A DNA stretch of 64,000 bases from Mixta hanseatica (GCF_023517775.1 NZ_CP082904.1:2294001-2358000); one strand, 5' to 3'. Positions 47,952-59,609 are shown, counted from the stretch's first letter. Notes: generated from the letters alone by a model not told the origin. Numbers and translations: made by a program.

Positions 47952-48362
47952 ATGAGCGATAATTTTAACCCTTGTGTTTCCTGCTGCGCCCATTTTCGCG
48001 TTTCCTTTTACTGGGCTGAGGCTGATGACGCCGGCGGCCAGGTGCCTGCCGACTTTACCGAGCCGCTTAATTTGCTGATGCGCAATATGCGCGGCACCAA
48101 TGAGCGCGCGCCACGCTGCGTTGCCTTACAGGGCGAGATCGGCCAGTGCGTCTCCTGCGGTATCTATGAAAACCGTCCAACGCCCTGTCGTGAATTTGCT
48201 ATGTCTGGTGAAAACGGCATCTGGAATGAGGCCTGTGACCGCGCCCGCGCAAAATATGGCCTGCCGCCGCTGTTTTCTTCATCAATTCCATCGCTTACTG
48301 AAAGTTATGTAAGTCTGGGTGCCAGTCACCTGCCAGACCATGTACAATCGCCGGATCTGTAA
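47952..48362 (+). CDS. YkgJ-family cysteine cluster protein
   Basis: A 136-residue protein with cysteine groups [13 protein letters not shown] near the N-terminus and [18 protein letters not shown] in the centre, the CxxC-type cluster of the YkgJ/UPF0153 family thought to bind zinc or an iron-sulphur cluster. The start at 47952 has a GGAGGGGCGGG stretch upstream, at a rather long spacing. It precedes yciC by 25 bp and may share its transcript. Function unknown. Confidence 0.82.
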   Translation: MSDNFNPCVSCCAHFRVSFYWAEADDAGGQVPADFTEPLNLLMRNMRGTNERAPRCVALQGEIGQCVSCGIYENRPTPCREFAMSGENGIWNEACDRARAKYGLPPLFSSSIPSLTESYVSLGASHLPDHVQSPDL

Positions 48363-48387
48363 ACCGGTAATTACCAAAGGAGTGTAC

Positions 48388-49125
48388 ATGTCCATCACGG
48401 CGGGCTCGCTATACCGTGACACGGGGAATTTTCTGCGCCATCAGCTGGTCACTATTGTGCTGATAGCGTTACTGACGTCACTGATTACGGTGCTGATCGG
48501 CCATGCGTTAACCCCGGGCGCGGATCAGCTCTCGGTGCTGAGCGAAGGTGATAATGGCGGCGCCACTTCGTTAATTGAGATGATCCAAAACCTGTCGCCG
48601 GAACAGCAGCAGGTGCTGTTACGCGCTTCCGCCGCCGGCACCTTTGCCTCGCTGGTCGGCAATACGCTGCTGCTTGGCGCCATGCTCTGCCTGATCCCGC
48701 TGGTTTCGGCTGGTCAACGTACCAGCGCGCTGCGTGCCATCGGCGCTGCCGCCCCGCTGTTGCCGCGTTTGCTGCTGTTAACCTTTCTGATTACGCTGGT
48801 AGTGCAGTTGGGCTTTATGGTGCTGGTGCTCCCTGGCGTGATTCTGGGGATCCTGCTTTCTCTGGCGCCGGTGATTCTGGCTATCGAGAAAACCGGCATT
48901 CTGGCCGCGATGCGCGCCAGTTCCCGTCTTGCCTGGGCGCATATTCGTCTGATTGCGCCAGCGGTTATTGTCTGGCTGCTGGCCAAGATGGCCCTATTGC
49001 TGCTGGCCTCTTCCTTTACCGTCTTGCCGGCCAATGTCGCCTCTGTTCTGCTTAATGCGCTGAGCAACCTGGTTTCGGCCATATTGGTTATTTATCTGTT
49101 CCGTCTTTATATGCTGCTGCGTTAA
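48388..49125 (+). CDS. yciC: UPF0259 inner-membrane protein YciC
   Basis: A 245-residue polytopic membrane protein (E. coli YciC 247) of unknown function. Identified by [19 protein letters not shown] at the start, [19 protein letters not shown] and [19 protein letters not shown] chose the ATG at 48388 (AAAGGAG at 6 bp); an earlier in-frame start at 48319 overlaps the preceding gene. yciC-yciB-yciA keep the E. coli order. Confidence 0.95.
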   Translation: MSITAGSLYRDTGNFLRHQLVTIVLIALLTSLITVLIGHALTPGADQLSVLSEGDNGGATSLIEMIQNLSPEQQQVLLRASAAGTFASLVGNTLLLGAMLCLIPLVSAGQRTSALRAIGAAAPLLPRLLLLTFLITLVVQLGFMVLVLPGVILGILLSLAPVILAIEKTGILAAMRASSRLAWAHIRLIAPAVIVWLLAKMALLLLASSFTVLPANVASVLLNALSNLVSAILVIYLFRLYMLLR

Positions 49126-49132
49126 GGTCTGA

Positions 49133-49151
49133 CGGCATACAGGGTATGCCG
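49133..49151 (+). terminator. Hairpin between yciC and yciB
   Basis: A perfect 8-bp stem, CGGCATAC and complement with an AGG loop, followed by TTATGCTTT. Possibly a partial terminator. Confidence 0.55.
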
Positions 49152-49185
49152 TTATGCTTTAGCCGGGCACGATCGGGAATTCATT

Positions 49186-49722
49186 ATGAAGCAATTACTC
49201 GACTTTCTTCCGCTGGTGGTCTTTTTCGTTTTCTATAAGCTGTACGATATCTATGTGGCCTCCGGCGCGCTGATTGCAGCAACCGGCCTGGCGCTGGTTG
49301 CCAGCTGGGTCCTCTATCGCAAGCTGGAAAAGATGACTATTTTCACCTTTGTGCTGGTGGCGGTATTTGGCACTCTGACGCTGGTTTTCCACAACGATGA
49401 GTTTATTAAGTGGAAGGTCACGGTGATTTATACGCTGTTCGCTCTGGCGTTAGTGTTCAGCCAGTTTTTTATGGAAAAGCCGTTAATTCAGAGCATGCTG
49501 GGAAAAGAGTTGCAGCTGCCACAGCATGCCTGGCGTAAGCTTAATATTGCCTGGGCGCTGTTCTTCCTGGCATGCGGGCTGGCAAATATCTACGTTGCTT
49601 TTTGGCTGCCGCAGGCATTTTGGGTTAATTTTAAAGTCTTCGGCCTGACCGGCCTGACGCTGCTGTTTACTCTACTGAGCGGCGTTTATATTTATCGCCT
49701 GATGCCGCAGCAGGAAAAATAA
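49186..49722 (+). CDS. yciB: Inner-membrane septation/envelope protein YciB
   Basis: A 178-residue polytopic protein (E. coli YciB/IspZ 179), with five or so hydrophobic segments and the signature [18 protein letters not shown]. It interacts with cell elongation and division proteins and helps envelope integrity. It lies between yciC and yciA and has a strong terminator. Confidence 0.96.
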   Translation: MKQLLDFLPLVVFFVFYKLYDIYVASGALIAATGLALVASWVLYRKLEKMTIFTFVLVAVFGTLTLVFHNDEFIKWKVTVIYTLFALALVFSQFFMEKPLIQSMLGKELQLPQHAWRKLNIAWALFFLACGLANIYVAFWLPQAFWVNFKVFGLTGLTLLFTLLSGVYIYRLMPQQEK

Positions 49723-49732
49723 TTTCGTTCCG

Positions 49733-49757
49733 CCCGGCGATTCTACGCCGGGTTTTT
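49733..49757 (+). terminator. Terminator after yciB
   Basis: A 7-bp stem (CCCGGCG and complement) with a 6-nt loop and TTTTTATT, 10 bp past the stop. Confidence 0.88.
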
Positions 49758-49782
49758 ATTCGATTAACCAAAGAACTGAGCA

Positions 49783-50211
49783 ATGGATAATAATCGCAAG
49801 CCGCAAGGCGAAATGGTGTTACGCACGCTGGCGATGCCGGCAGATACCAACGCTAACGGCGATATTTTCGGCGGCTGGCTTATGTCGCAGATGGATATCG
49901 GCGGCGCTATTCTGGCCAAAGAGCTGGCCGAAGGACGCGTAGTGACGGTTCGCGTCGATGGGATGACCTTCCTGAAGCCGGTTGCGGTGGGAGATGTCGT
50001 TAGCTGCTATGCCCGCTGTATCCGTACCGGCAGCAGTTCGATGACCATTAACGTGGAAGTCTGGATCAAAAAAGTTTCTTCTGAGCCGCTGGGCCAGTTC
50101 TACTGTACGACCGAAGCGATATTTATCTATGTCGCGGTGGATGAAGAGGGTAAATCCCGGCCATTACCGACGGGAAAAAGCCATTATCAGGCGCAGAGCA
50201 GCGCTGAATAA
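49783..50211 (+). CDS. yciA: Acyl-CoA thioesterase YciA
   Basis: A 142-residue hotdog-fold thioesterase (E. coli 132, here with a slightly longer C-terminus). The catalytic region is MPADTNANGDIFGGWLMSQMD, with the Asp and Asn typical of the YciA/ACOT family written here in pieces: MPADTNANGDIF and GGWLMSQMDI. It hydrolyses a broad range of acyl-CoA esters in the cytoplasm. Convergent with tonB. Confidence 0.96.
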   Translation: MDNNRKPQGEMVLRTLAMPADTNANGDIFGGWLMSQMDIGGAILAKELAEGRVVTVRVDGMTFLKPVAVGDVVSCYARCIRTGSSSMTINVEVWIKKVSSEPLGQFYCTTEAIFIYVAVDEEGKSRPLPTGKSHYQAQSSAE

Positions 50212-50235
50212 CCCATGGTCTGTGAGTAAAAAAGA

Positions 50236-50257
50236 CGTGTCGCGCAGGCGCGACACG
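50236..50257. terminator. Terminator between convergent yciA and tonB
   Basis: A perfect 9-bp stem (CGTGTCGCG and complement) with a CAGG loop. The A tract at 50228-50234 supplies a T run on the minus strand, so it mainly serves tonB. Confidence 0.82.
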
Positions 50258-50306
50258 TTCTGCCAACATGCGAGCGATTTGCTCTCTCGCCCTGACGGTA
50301 CGCGCA

Positions 50307-51053
50307 TTATTCGATGCTGGTACCGCCGTTGATACGAAACACGATGGTCATTGTCAGGTTGTTGCCTGGTTTGCCGCTTTCATAGCGCCACTTTCTCATC
50401 GCCTGTTTCACATCACGTTCAAACATATTACGCGGCTGCGCGGACAGAATACGGATGTTATCAACGCGTCCGCTGCTGTCTACGTCATACTGCACGCGTA
50501 CGCGCCCTTCGATACGTAAAGCAAAAGCGCGGGCCGGATAACCCGGTTTGCCCACGCTGAGCGCGCGCGGCCCGTCAGAAACGGTACGTGACGGCGCGGG
50601 TGAGGTTTTCGGCGCGGTTGAAGGCTTAGCGGCCGTGGTTTTCGCGCTATTTTCCTGGAAAGGTGAGGTCTGGCGCGGCTGCGGCTGCGGTTTAACCTCT
50701 TTGCGCGGCTTCACCACCTCTTTTTTAACCGGCTTCGGCTTCGGTTTGGGTCTTGGCTCGGGTTTAGGGATCGGCACCGGTTCCGGCTTCGGCGGCTCGG
50801 GCGCAGGTTGCGGCTCGGGCTCCGGCTGAGGTTCAGGCTCGGGTGCGGGAGCAGGCTCGGGTGTCGGCTGAGCCTGCGGTTGAACCTCCGGTGCCACCAG
50901 CGAGACGCTAATCGGCTGCGACATTTTAGGCGCTTCAACGCTCCGGTTAAACGAAGCATACAACAAAGCGGCAATCACGCTGCCGTGCAGCGCCACTGAA
51001 AGCAACATCGATACTGATAAGCGGCGAGGTAAAGGAGTCGTCAGCGTTGTCAT
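50307..51053 (-). CDS. tonB: Energy transducer TonB
   Basis: A 248-residue periplasm-spanning protein (E. coli 239). An N-terminal signal anchor (about 10-35, with the SxxxH pattern SVALHG) is followed by a long Pro-rich spacer (about 60-135) of Glu-Pro then Lys-Pro repeats, and a C-terminal TonB box-binding domain (about 165-248; [28 protein letters not shown]). With ExbB/ExbD it energises siderophore and B12 uptake at the outer membrane. The start at 51053 aligns best with E. coli, though its ribosome site is weak. Confidence 0.96.
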   Translation of the reverse strand: MTTLTTPLPRRLSVSMLLSVALHGSVIAALLYASFNRSVEAPKMSQPISVSLVAPEVQPQAQPTPEPAPAPEPEPQPEPEPQPAPEPPKPEPVPIPKPEPRPKPKPKPVKKEVVKPRKEVKPQPQPRQTSPFQENSAKTTAAKPSTAPKTSPAPSRTVSDGPRALSVGKPGYPARAFALRIEGRVRVQYDVDSSGRVDNIRILSAQPRNMFERDVKQAMRKWRYESGKPGNNLTMTIVFRINGGTSIE

Positions 51054-51259
51054 AACTATTCGCATGGTCAAGTGAGGCTGCAATTTTAGATGCAAATAGC
51101 AATCAGTTTCAACAACTGCCCTGCCACAGGCGTGAGAAAAGGCATAAAACCCGCGTTCATTGCTACAGGTCAACAAGCCATTATCTTTTCATTTGCACAA
51201 AACTTTACGATAACTTAACGTAACTGCCAAACTGACCCGCCCCTACAGGAGTAACTACC

Positions 51260-51556
51260 GTGCTGTATGTCATTTATGCTGAAGACAATGCCGATTCGCT
51301 GGAAAAGCGCGGCGCCGTTCGTCCGGCCCACCTTGCTCGTCTGCAGCTGCTGCGGGATGAAGGGCGTTTGATAGTCGCAGGCCCGATGCCTGCCGTTGAC
51401 AGTAATGAGCCGGGCGCAGCGGGCTTTACCGGCTCAACGGTTATCGCTGAGTTCCCGTCGCTGGAGGCCGCGCAGTCCTGGGCTGAGGATGACCCTTATA
51501 TTGCCGCAGGCGTCTATAAACAGGTCGCGGTTAAGCCGTTTAAGCGGGTATTTTAA
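51260..51556 (+). CDS. yciI: YciI-family protein (GTG start)
   Basis: A 98-residue protein, the same length as E. coli YciI, of the ferredoxin-like fold related to muconolactone isomerase. The His in [11 protein letters not shown] and the Asp in PAVDSN match residues proposed to be active in the family. It starts with GTG, preceded by CAGGAGT at a suitable distance, as in E. coli. Function unresolved. Confidence 0.95.
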   Translation: MLYVIYAEDNADSLEKRGAVRPAHLARLQLLRDEGRLIVAGPMPAVDSNEPGAAGFTGSTVIAEFPSLEAAQSWAEDDPYIAAGVYKQVAVKPFKRVF

Positions 51557-51606
51557 ACCTGACTGGCGGGTAAACAAACGGGGGCTGAAAGCCTCAAAGA
51601 AACATC

Positions 51607-51634
51607 AAGGGAGCCAGGCCGCTCCCTTTTTTCT
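51607..51634 (+). terminator. Terminator after yciI
   Basis: An 8-bp stem (AAGGGAGC and complement) with a CAGGCC loop, ending in TTTTTTCTT. It abuts the stop of convergent yciY. Confidence 0.88.
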
Positions 51635-51807
51635 TACCAGAAATAGTTGATAAACAGTACTGAACGACGCTGCTGCTGCGCCAACTGATGGCGGATAGCG
51701 TGGATTCGCCGATAACGCCGCGACTGCCCTTCCAGCCAGCGCGCCTTTTTACGTTGGGCCTGACGCAACATACGCCAGCGAGCAACTTCATTTCTGCTTC
51801 GCTTCAT
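51634..51807 (-). CDS. yciY: Small basic protein YciY
   Basis: A 57-residue, strongly basic protein, the same length as E. coli YciY. The opening [14 protein letters not shown] and the centre [18 protein letters not shown] are almost identical in pattern. No membrane segment; function unknown. It lies on the strand opposite to yciI and clsA. The E. coli potassium channel gene kch, which lies between yciI and cls, is missing here. Confidence 0.9.
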   Translation of the reverse strand: MKRSRNEVARWRMLRQAQRKKARWLEGQSRRYRRIHAIRHQLAQQQRRSVLFINYFW

Positions 51808-51962
51808 CATTTTTGTCCGATTGGCAAACAACGCGGCGCATTATAGACCTTTTAGTCCGCCGGCAACATCCTTCTCTGTTGCCGATTAGCGACAAAGGGT
51901 TTCGCAGGGGGCTATCTCCACGTACACTTCCTGCATCAAAGCGCGAACCGGATTTCCACTTT

Positions 51963-53423
51963 ATGACCACGTTCTACACTCTGATTAGCTGGCTATTGTT
52001 TTTCGGCTACTGGTTACTGATTGCCAGCGTAACATTGCGTATTCTGATGAAACGCCGCGCGGTCACCTCGGCAATGGCCTGGCTGCTGATCATTTATATT
52101 CTGCCGCTGGTGGGTATTATTGCTTATCTCTCTTTTGGCGAACTCTATCTGGGTAAACGGCGGGCGGAACGCGCCCGTACCATGTGGCCCTCCACCGCTC
52201 GCTGGCTCAATGATTTAAAAAGCTGCCATTCCATTTTCGCCACCGAGCACAGCGATGTGGCGCGCTCCTTGTTTCAGCTGTGTGAAAATCGTCAGGGCAT
52301 TGCCGGGGTAAAAGGCAACCAGCTGCAGCTGTTGACCAGCACGGACGATACGATGAAAGCCCTGATCCGTGATATTCAACTGGCGCGCCATAATATCGAG
52401 ATGGTGTTTTATATCTGGCATCCCGGCGGCCTGGCGGATGAGGTGGCAGAGTCGCTGATGGCGGCGGCGCGACGCGGCGTTCACTGTCGGTTAATGCTGG
52501 ATTCCGCAGGCAGCGTCACCTTTTTCCGCAGTCAGTGGCCGGCGATGATGCGTAATGCCGGCATTGACGTGGTTGAGGCGCTGCAGGTCAGCCTGCTGCG
52601 CGTATTCCTGCGCCGGATGGATTTACGCCAGCACCGTAAAGTGGTGCTGATCGATAACTATATCGCCTACACTGGCAGCATGAATATGGTCGACCCGCGC
52701 TACTTTAAGCAAGATGCCGGCGTCGGTCAGTGGATCGATTTAATGGCGCGGATGGAGGGCCCGGTAGCGACCACCATGGGCATTATCTACTCCTGTGACT
52801 GGGAAATTGAAACAGGTAAACGCATTTTACCGCCGCCGCCCGATACCAACGTGATGCCTTTTGAACAGGAGAGCGGGCATATTATTCAGGTGATCGCCTC
52901 TGGTCCCGGCTTCCCGGAGGATATGATCCATCAGGCGTTGCTGACGGCGGTTTATTCGGCCCGCCAGCAGCTAATTATGACCACGCCCTACTTTGTGCCC
53001 AGCGATGATTTGCTGCATGCCATCTGTACGGCGGCGCTGCGCGGCGTTGACGTCAGCATTATTGTGCCGCGCCATAACGACTCATTGCTGGTAGGCTGGG
53101 CCAGTCGCGCTTTCTTTACCGAGCTGCTGGAAGCAGGCGTAAAAATTTATCAGTTTGAAGGCGGCCTGTTGCATACCAAAAGCGTGCTGGTGGATGGACA
53201 GCTGAGCCTGATAGGCACCGTTAACCTTGATATGCGCAGCCTGTGGCTGAATTTCGAAATCACGCTGGTAATTGACGACGACGGCTTCGGCAGCGATTTG
53301 GCGCACGTGCAGGACGATTATATCGCCCGTTCCCGGCTGGTGGATGCCAAACGCTGGGCGCATCGTCCCTGGTGGCAGCGAATCGTTGAACGACTGTTTT
53401 ACTTCTTTAGCCCGTTACTGTAA
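51963..53423 (+). CDS. clsA: Cardiolipin synthase A
   Basis: A 486-residue phospholipase D-family enzyme, the same length as E. coli ClsA. Two N-terminal membrane helices (about 5-60) precede two HKD motifs: HRKVVLIDN near 220 and HTKSVLVDG near 400. It joins two phosphatidylglycerols to cardiolipin at the inner membrane. I chose the ATG at 51963 by alignment; the frame is open back to 51813, with no support for the extension. Confidence 0.97.
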   Translation: MTTFYTLISWLLFFGYWLLIASVTLRILMKRRAVTSAMAWLLIIYILPLVGIIAYLSFGELYLGKRRAERARTMWPSTARWLNDLKSCHSIFATEHSDVARSLFQLCENRQGIAGVKGNQLQLLTSTDDTMKALIRDIQLARHNIEMVFYIWHPGGLADEVAESLMAAARRGVHCRLMLDSAGSVTFFRSQWPAMMRNAGIDVVEALQVSLLRVFLRRMDLRQHRKVVLIDNYIAYTGSMNMVDPRYFKQDAGVGQWIDLMARMEGPVATTMGIIYSCDWEIETGKRILPPPPDTNVMPFEQESGHIIQVIASGPGFPEDMIHQALLTAVYSARQQLIMTTPYFVPSDDLLHAICTAALRGVDVSIIVPRHNDSLLVGWASRAFFTELLEAGVKIYQFEGGLLHTKSVLVDGQLSLIGTVNLDMRSLWLNFEITLVIDDDGFGSDLAHVQDDYIARSRLVDAKRWAHRPWWQRIVERLFYFFSPLL

Positions 53424-53466
53424 AAAGTGCGGAAAATGCTATTACGCCTGCGGGCATACGGGATCA

Positions 53467-53793
53467 ATGATGGACTTAAATAACCGTCTTACTGAAGATG
53501 AAACGCTGGAACAGGCTTACGATATTTTCCTTGAGCTGGCGGGCGATAACCTCGATCCGGCTGATATCATCCTGTTTAATTTACAGTTTGAAGAACGCGG
53601 CGGCGCAGAGCTGTTTGATCCTTCCGAAGACTGGCGCGAGCATGTCGATTACGATCTGAACCCAGACTTTTTCGCCGAAGTGGTGATTGGCCTCGGCGAA
53701 GCGGAAGGCGAACCGGTAACCGACGTATTCGCCCGCGTTCTGCTGTGCCGTGAGAAAGATCATAAGCTGTGCCATATTCTGTGGCGTGAATAA
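53467..53793 (+). CDS. yciU: DNA-mimic-like acidic protein YciU (UPF0263)
   Basis: A 108-residue, very acidic protein (E. coli 109) starting [19 protein letters not shown] and ending [14 protein letters not shown]. Related HI1450-type proteins are described as double-stranded-DNA mimics. A GGGA lies just before the first ATG, and the two adjacent ATGs are both possible. It follows clsA by 43 bp, as in E. coli. Confidence 0.95.
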   Translation: MMDLNNRLTEDETLEQAYDIFLELAGDNLDPADIILFNLQFEERGGAELFDPSEDWREHVDYDLNPDFFAEVVIGLGEAEGEPVTDVFARVLLCREKDHKLCHILWRE

Positions 53794-53812
53794 TCCCGCT
53801 CTGCCGTCATAA

Positions 53813-53835
53813 AAAGGCTGCCTGGGCAGCCTTTT
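53813..53835. terminator. Bidirectional terminator between yciU and oppF
   Basis: A perfect 10-bp stem, AAAGGCTGCC and complement, with T on the plus side and an A tract on the other; serves yciU and the opp operon. Confidence 0.85.
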
Positions 53836-53848
53836 GTTTAGTGGACGG

Positions 53849-54846
53849 TTATAGCGGATCGACCTTCAGGCAGGAAACCGCATGACGGAAGCTACCTTCC
53901 AGCAGCGGGCGGGTTTGCGCGCACTCAGGCCCGGCAATCGGACAGCGGGTACGGAATACGCAGCCCGACGGCGGGTTGATCGGCGAAGGCAACTCCCCCT
54001 CCAGCAGCTGGATAGTTTTATTTTGCTCCCGGTCCGGATCGGGGATCGGGACGGCTGACATCAGCGCGCGGGTATAGGGATGCTGCGGGTTGTTATATAC
54101 CTCGCTATAGATGCCCAGCTCTACCGCATGTCCCAAATACATCACCAGCACGCGGTCGGAAATATGTTTTACCACCGCCAGATCGTGAGCGATAAAGATC
54201 AACGAAAGCCCCATTTCACGCTGCAGCTGCTGCAGCAGGTTTACCACCTGCGCCTGAATAGAGACGTCCAGCGCCGATACCGGCTCATCACAAATGATCA
54301 GTTTCGGCTCCAGAATCAGCGCGCGTGCAATACCGATACGCTGACACTGACCGCCGGAAAATTCGTGCGGATAGCGGTTAATCAGGTTTGGCAACAGCCC
54401 GACTTTCATCATCATCGCCTTCACACGATCTTTTATTTCCTGACGCGGCATGGTGGGATGATAGGTCCGCAGCGGCTCAGCGATAATATCGCCGATGTTC
54501 ATGCGTGGGTTCAGCGAGGCCAGCGGATCCTGAAAAATCATCTGAATATCGCTGCGCGCTTTGCGCCACTCTTCGTCGCTTTGACCAATCAGATCGCGGC
54601 CCAGCCAGGCTACGCGGCCCTCAGTCGCCTTCACCAGACCGATAATCGCACGCGCCAGCGTTGATTTACCGCAGCCGGATTCACCCACCACGCCCAGCGT
54701 CTCGCCTTCATACAGACGCAGGCTGACGCCATCTACCGCCTTCAGGGTTTTCGACGGCTGCCAGAACCACTGTTTGCCATCTTTAATATCGAAATGCACC
54801 TTAAGATCGGCGATTTCAAGCAGGACTTTTTTCTCAGCTACGGCGT

Positions 54847-54850
<4 letters not shown>
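53849..54850 (-). CDS. oppF: Oligopeptide ABC transporter ATP-binding protein OppF
   Basis: A 333-residue ABC ATPase (E. coli 334). Walker A GESGCGKST near residue 56, the signature FSGGQCQRIGIARAL, and Walker B LIICDEPVSALD are intact. The C-terminal Opp/Dpp extension carries the cysteines CVFRTRCPIAGPEC, which in relatives bind a 4Fe-4S cluster. Start overlaps the oppD stop by 4 bp. Confidence 0.98.
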
Positions 54851-55860
<1,010 letters not shown>

Positions 55861-55871
55861 CGGGAAACTCC

Positions 55872-56780
55872 TTAACGATCTTTCGGGTCGAGGGCATCAC
55901 GCAGGCCATCGCCGATAAAGTTGAAACAAAACAGCGTGATCACCAGAAAGCCTGCTGGGTAAAGCAGCAGCCAGGGCGACACTTCCATCGAATTGGCGCC
56001 GTCACTCAGTAAGGCGCCCCAGCTGCTGAGCGGCTCCTGGGTGCCCAACCCCAAAAAGCTGAGAAATGATTCAAACAGAATCATGCCCGGCACCAGCAAC
56101 GAGGCGTAAACCACCACTACGCCCAACACGTTAGGCACGATATGGCGTAGCACAATCTTGATGGTTGATACCCCCCCAACCTGTGCGGCCTCAATATATT
56201 CCTTACGCTTCAGGCTTAATGTCTGTCCGCGCACAATACGTGCCATATCCAGCCAGGAAACCATGCCGATAGCGACAAAGATCAGCAGGATGTTTTGTCC
56301 GAAAAAGGTCACCAGCAAAATCACAAAGAACATAAAGGGAAAAGAGTTAAGGATTTCCAGCAGGCGCATCATAACGGAGTCGGTTTTTCCGCCCAGATAG
56401 CCCGCCAGCGTGCCATACAGGGTACCAACCACCACCGCCACCAGCGCGGCGGCAATGCCAACCATCAGCGAAATGCGCCCGCCAATCGCCACGCGCACCA
56501 ACAGATCGCGCCCGGACGAGTCAGTGCCAAAATAGTGACCTGACTCCATATCCGGCGCCGCAGACATCATTGCCCAGTCGGTATCGTCATAGGCAAAGGG
56601 AGAAACCCAGGGGGCGATAATCACAAACAGCGCGATCAGCAATAAAATAAACAGGCTGGCCAACGCCGCACGGTTATGTATAAAACGACGACGCGCATCC
56701 TGCCATAAGCTGCGCCCTTCCACTTCCAGCTTTTCACTGAATGTATCAAGAGCTTCGCTATTTTTCTTACTCAAAATCAT
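55872..56780 (-). CDS. oppC: Oligopeptide ABC transporter permease OppC
   Basis: A 302-residue permease, the same length as E. coli OppC. It has a cytoplasmic N-terminus (about 1-35), six membrane helices, and the ATPase-coupling EAA-type loop around EYIEAAQVGGVSTIKIVLRH. The C-terminal FNFIGDGLRDALDPKDR is characteristic. It lies 14 bp after oppB. Confidence 0.98.
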   Translation of the reverse strand: MILSKKNSEALDTFSEKLEVEGRSLWQDARRRFIHNRAALASLFILLLIALFVIIAPWVSPFAYDDTDWAMMSAAPDMESGHYFGTDSSGRDLLVRVAIGGRISLMVGIAAALVAVVVGTLYGTLAGYLGGKTDSVMMRLLEILNSFPFMFFVILLVTFFGQNILLIFVAIGMVSWLDMARIVRGQTLSLKRKEYIEAAQVGGVSTIKIVLRHIVPNVLGVVVVYASLLVPGMILFESFLSFLGLGTQEPLSSWGALLSDGANSMEVSPWLLLYPAGFLVITLFCFNFIGDGLRDALDPKDR

Positions 56781-56794
56781 GGCGAGCCCCGGTA

Positions 56795-57715
56795 TTAATA
56801 ACGAATTTTCGGATCGATAACGGCATACAGCACGTCAACGATGGCATTAAACACAATAGTCAGCGTGCCGACTAAAATCGTCAGACTCAGCACCAGCGAA
56901 TAGTCACGGTTAAGCGCGCCATTAACAAACAGCTGACCAATTCCCGGCAGCCCATAAATGGTTTCGATCACCATCGAGCCGGTAATAATGCCGACAAAGG
57001 CGGGGCCAAGATAAGATAGCACCGGCAGCAGTGCGGGTTTTAAAGCGTGGCGTAACACAATACGCCGCGTCGGCAGCCCTTTCGCGCGCGCGGTACGAAT
57101 AAAGTTAGAGTGCATTACCTCAATCATTGATCCACGGGTAATACGCGCAATGCTGGCGATATAAGCCAGTGACAGCGCCACCATCGGCAGGATCATAAAT
57201 TTCAGCGCGCCGCCGTTCCAGCCGCCGCCGGGCAGCCATTTCAGGGTGATGGAAAAAATTAATACCAGCAGCGGCGCGACAACAAAGCTGGGGATGACCA
57301 CGCCGGTCATCGCCACGCTCATAACGACATAATCCCATTTACTGTTTTGATTTAACGCGGCGACGACGCCTGCCGTCACCCCCAACAGGACGGCAAAGAT
57401 AAAAGCCGCCGCGCCGAGCTTCGCGGAAACCGGGAACGAGCCGGCCACTAAATCATTAACGGTATAATCTTTATATTTAAACGAGGGACCAAAATCGCCG
57501 TGGGCCAGCTGCTTTAAATAGTCGGCATACTGCTTCCACATCGGATCGTTTAAATGATATTTCGCCTCGATATTCGCCATTACTTCCGGCGTTAAGGTGC
57601 GTTCGCCGGTAAATGGACTGCCGGGCGCCAGGCGCATCATAAAAAAAGAGATGGTAACCAGAATAAATAGCGTCGGGATTGCTTCAAGGCAGCGACGCAG
57701 GATGAACTTTAACAT
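56795..57715 (-). CDS. oppB: Oligopeptide ABC transporter permease OppB
   Basis: A 306-residue permease, the same length as E. coli OppB, starting MLKFILRRCLEAIPTLF. The coupling loop FIRTARAKGLPTRRIVLRHA is intact. Separated from oppA by 87 bp containing two stem-loops, so oppA can be expressed at higher levels than the membrane genes. Confidence 0.98.
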   Translation of the reverse strand: MLKFILRRCLEAIPTLFILVTISFFMMRLAPGSPFTGERTLTPEVMANIEAKYHLNDPMWKQYADYLKQLAHGDFGPSFKYKDYTVNDLVAGSFPVSAKLGAAAFIFAVLLGVTAGVVAALNQNSKWDYVVMSVAMTGVVIPSFVVAPLLVLIFSITLKWLPGGGWNGGALKFMILPMVALSLAYIASIARITRGSMIEVMHSNFIRTARAKGLPTRRIVLRHALKPALLPVLSYLGPAFVGIITGSMVIETIYGLPGIGQLFVNGALNRDYSLVLSLTILVGTLTIVFNAIVDVLYAVIDPKIRY

Positions 57716-57756
57716 TGCTCGTACCTGATGACTCTGGCCTCAGCCGGATAGCGAGG

Positions 57757-57791
57757 CCATTTTGCTCAAAATGGGCAGCCTGCGGCCGCCC
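57757..57791 (-). repeat. Intercistronic stem-loops between oppA and oppB
   Basis: Two stems that share two bases: CCATTTT/AAAATGG with a 4-nt loop (57757-57774) and GGGCAGCC/GGCCGCCC with a 3-nt loop (57773-57791). No T run follows. Such elements after a periplasmic-binding-protein gene commonly protect its mRNA 3' end from exonucleases. Confidence 0.65.
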
Positions 57792-57802
57792 GGAAGCCTG
57801 CA

Positions 57803-59443
57803 TTAATGTTTGATGATATACAGATCTTTATCGTGCGAATTATCCAGCGGATCTTTACCGGTATAACCGCCGACGTAAGGTTTCACCAGACGCAGGTTTT
57901 TGTAGTAGTAGATCGGCACGATTACGGAATCTTTATCCAGCAGCTTTTCCGCTTCGCCATATAGCTGGCCGCGCGTTGCTTCATCTTTCGCGCCTAATGC
58001 CTGCGCCAGCAGCTTATCGAACGCCGGGCTCTTATAGTGCGAAGTGTTATTGCTGCTGTCAGAGAGCATGGTATTCAGGAAACTGGTCGGCTCGTTGTAG
58101 TCGGCACACCAGCCGGCGCGCGCGACATCAAAGTTGCCCTGATGACGCGTATCCAGGAAGGTTTTCCACTCCTGGTTCTGCAGCTTCACGTCAACGCCCA
58201 GGTTTTTCTTCCAGATAGAGGCGGCGGCGATTGCCAGCTTTTTATGCAGATCGGAGGTGTTATACAGCAGGCTGAAAGAGAGCGGCTTATCCGCCGTATA
58301 GCCCGCTTCGGCCAACAGTTTTTTCGCTTCTTCATTGCGTTTCTGCTGGGTCCAGTTCATCCATTCCGGTTTGGTCATGGTAATGCCGTCAGTAAACGGC
58401 GGCGTATAGCTCCAGGCCGGGTCTTCGCCCTGCGCTTTGACTTTATTCACGATAATATCGCGATCGATACCCAGCTTCAGCGCGGTACGCACGCGCGGAT
58501 CGTTAAATGGCGGTTTCTGGTTATTAATTTCGTAATAATAGGTACAGAGATACGGGTCAGCATGAATTTCCTGCGGAATATCTTTTTTCAGTTTCTGGTA
58601 CAGCTCAATCGGTAAATAGTTATAGGTCATATCGCTGCCGCCGCTGCGATAGCGGTTCGCATCGGTCACTTCTGAAGAGATCGGCAGGAAGGTGACTTTG
58701 TTCAGTACGGTATGGGCGTTATCCCAGTATTGCGGGTTGCGCTCTAAAACCAGGCGTTCGTTAATGACCCACTCTTTTACTTTAAACGCGCCATTGCCGA
58801 CGAAGTTTTCCGGCTGCGTCCACTTATCGCCAAATTTTTCGATAACGGGTTTATACACCGGCGACATTGAATGATGAATAATCAGCTTATAAAAATAAGG
58901 CACCGCTTCGCTCAGCGTCACTTCCAGCGTATGGTCATCAACCGCTTTAATCCCAAGGGTATCCGGCGCTTTTTTGCCCGCGATAATATCATCTACGTTT
59001 AGCAGATGGCCGTACTGCAGATAGCTGGCATAGGGCGAGGCGGTTTTCGGATCGGCCAGACGGCGCCAGCTGTAGACAAAATCATTGGCGGTTAACGGCT
59101 CGCCATTGGACCATTTCACATCTTTACGCAGATGGAAGATCCAGACTTTACCGCCCTCTTTGCTTTCCCAGCTTTCCGCCACGCCCGGCTGGATTTTGCC
59201 GTCAGCGTCGTTAATCGCCAGCCCTTCATACAGATCGCGGCTCACATAGGCTTCCGGCACCCCTTCCACTTTATGCGGATCGAGCGACTGCAGCTCGGCG
59301 CCGTTGCCTCTGATCAGCTCCTGTTTTTCCGCCAGCTGAACCCCAGCCGGCACATTGGCCGCCAGCGCGCTGTTCACGGTTAATGCGCCCAGCGCTGCCA
59401 TAACGCCCAGTGCCGCCAGGCTTTTTTTTGTGATGTTGGTCAT
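57803..59443 (-). CDS. oppA: Periplasmic oligopeptide-binding protein OppA
   Basis: A 546-residue solute-binding protein (E. coli 543). The signal peptide (about 1-28, ending SALA) is followed by NVPAGVQLAEKQELIRGNGAE, and the SBP family 5 motif is around LQSLDPHKVEGVPEAYVSRD. It binds peptides of two to five residues for OppBCDF, and takes part in murein tripeptide recycling only through MppA-like paralogues. CTGGAG precedes the ATG. It is directly preceded by a second oppA-like gene. Confidence 0.97.
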   Translation of the reverse strand: MTNITKKSLAALGVMAALGALTVNSALAANVPAGVQLAEKQELIRGNGAELQSLDPHKVEGVPEAYVSRDLYEGLAINDADGKIQPGVAESWESKEGGKVWIFHLRKDVKWSNGEPLTANDFVYSWRRLADPKTASPYASYLQYGHLLNVDDIIAGKKAPDTLGIKAVDDHTLEVTLSEAVPYFYKLIIHHSMSPVYKPVIEKFGDKWTQPENFVGNGAFKVKEWVINERLVLERNPQYWDNAHTVLNKVTFLPISSEVTDANRYRSGGSDMTYNYLPIELYQKLKKDIPQEIHADPYLCTYYYEINNQKPPFNDPRVRTALKLGIDRDIIVNKVKAQGEDPAWSYTPPFTDGITMTKPEWMNWTQQKRNEEAKKLLAEAGYTADKPLSFSLLYNTSDLHKKLAIAAASIWKKNLGVDVKLQNQEWKTFLDTRHQGNFDVARAGWCADYNEPTSFLNTMLSDSSNNTSHYKSPAFDKLLAQALGAKDEATRGQLYGEAEKLLDKDSVIVPIYYYKNLRLVKPYVGGYTGKDPLDNSHDKDLYIIKH

Positions 59444-59609
59444 GTTTACTCCAGTTTTTTATAATTACCGCGGTCGTAACCTGCGGCTTTCCCCCGCTGT
59501 ACGGGTTACCTGCCACGCGCTCCGGAACCTGAAGCCGGACAGGGTTTGCTTCCTGTTTTCTTAGGGCTGCCATCATCTACCGCCCGTTATCGCTCTCCCG
59601 GGCAGCGAA

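Noticed and set aside
50720..50880. Low-complexity Pro/Glu/Lys repeat as a mobile or satellite element
   Set aside because: It is the Glu-Pro/Lys-Pro spacer of tonB and is expected for this protein.
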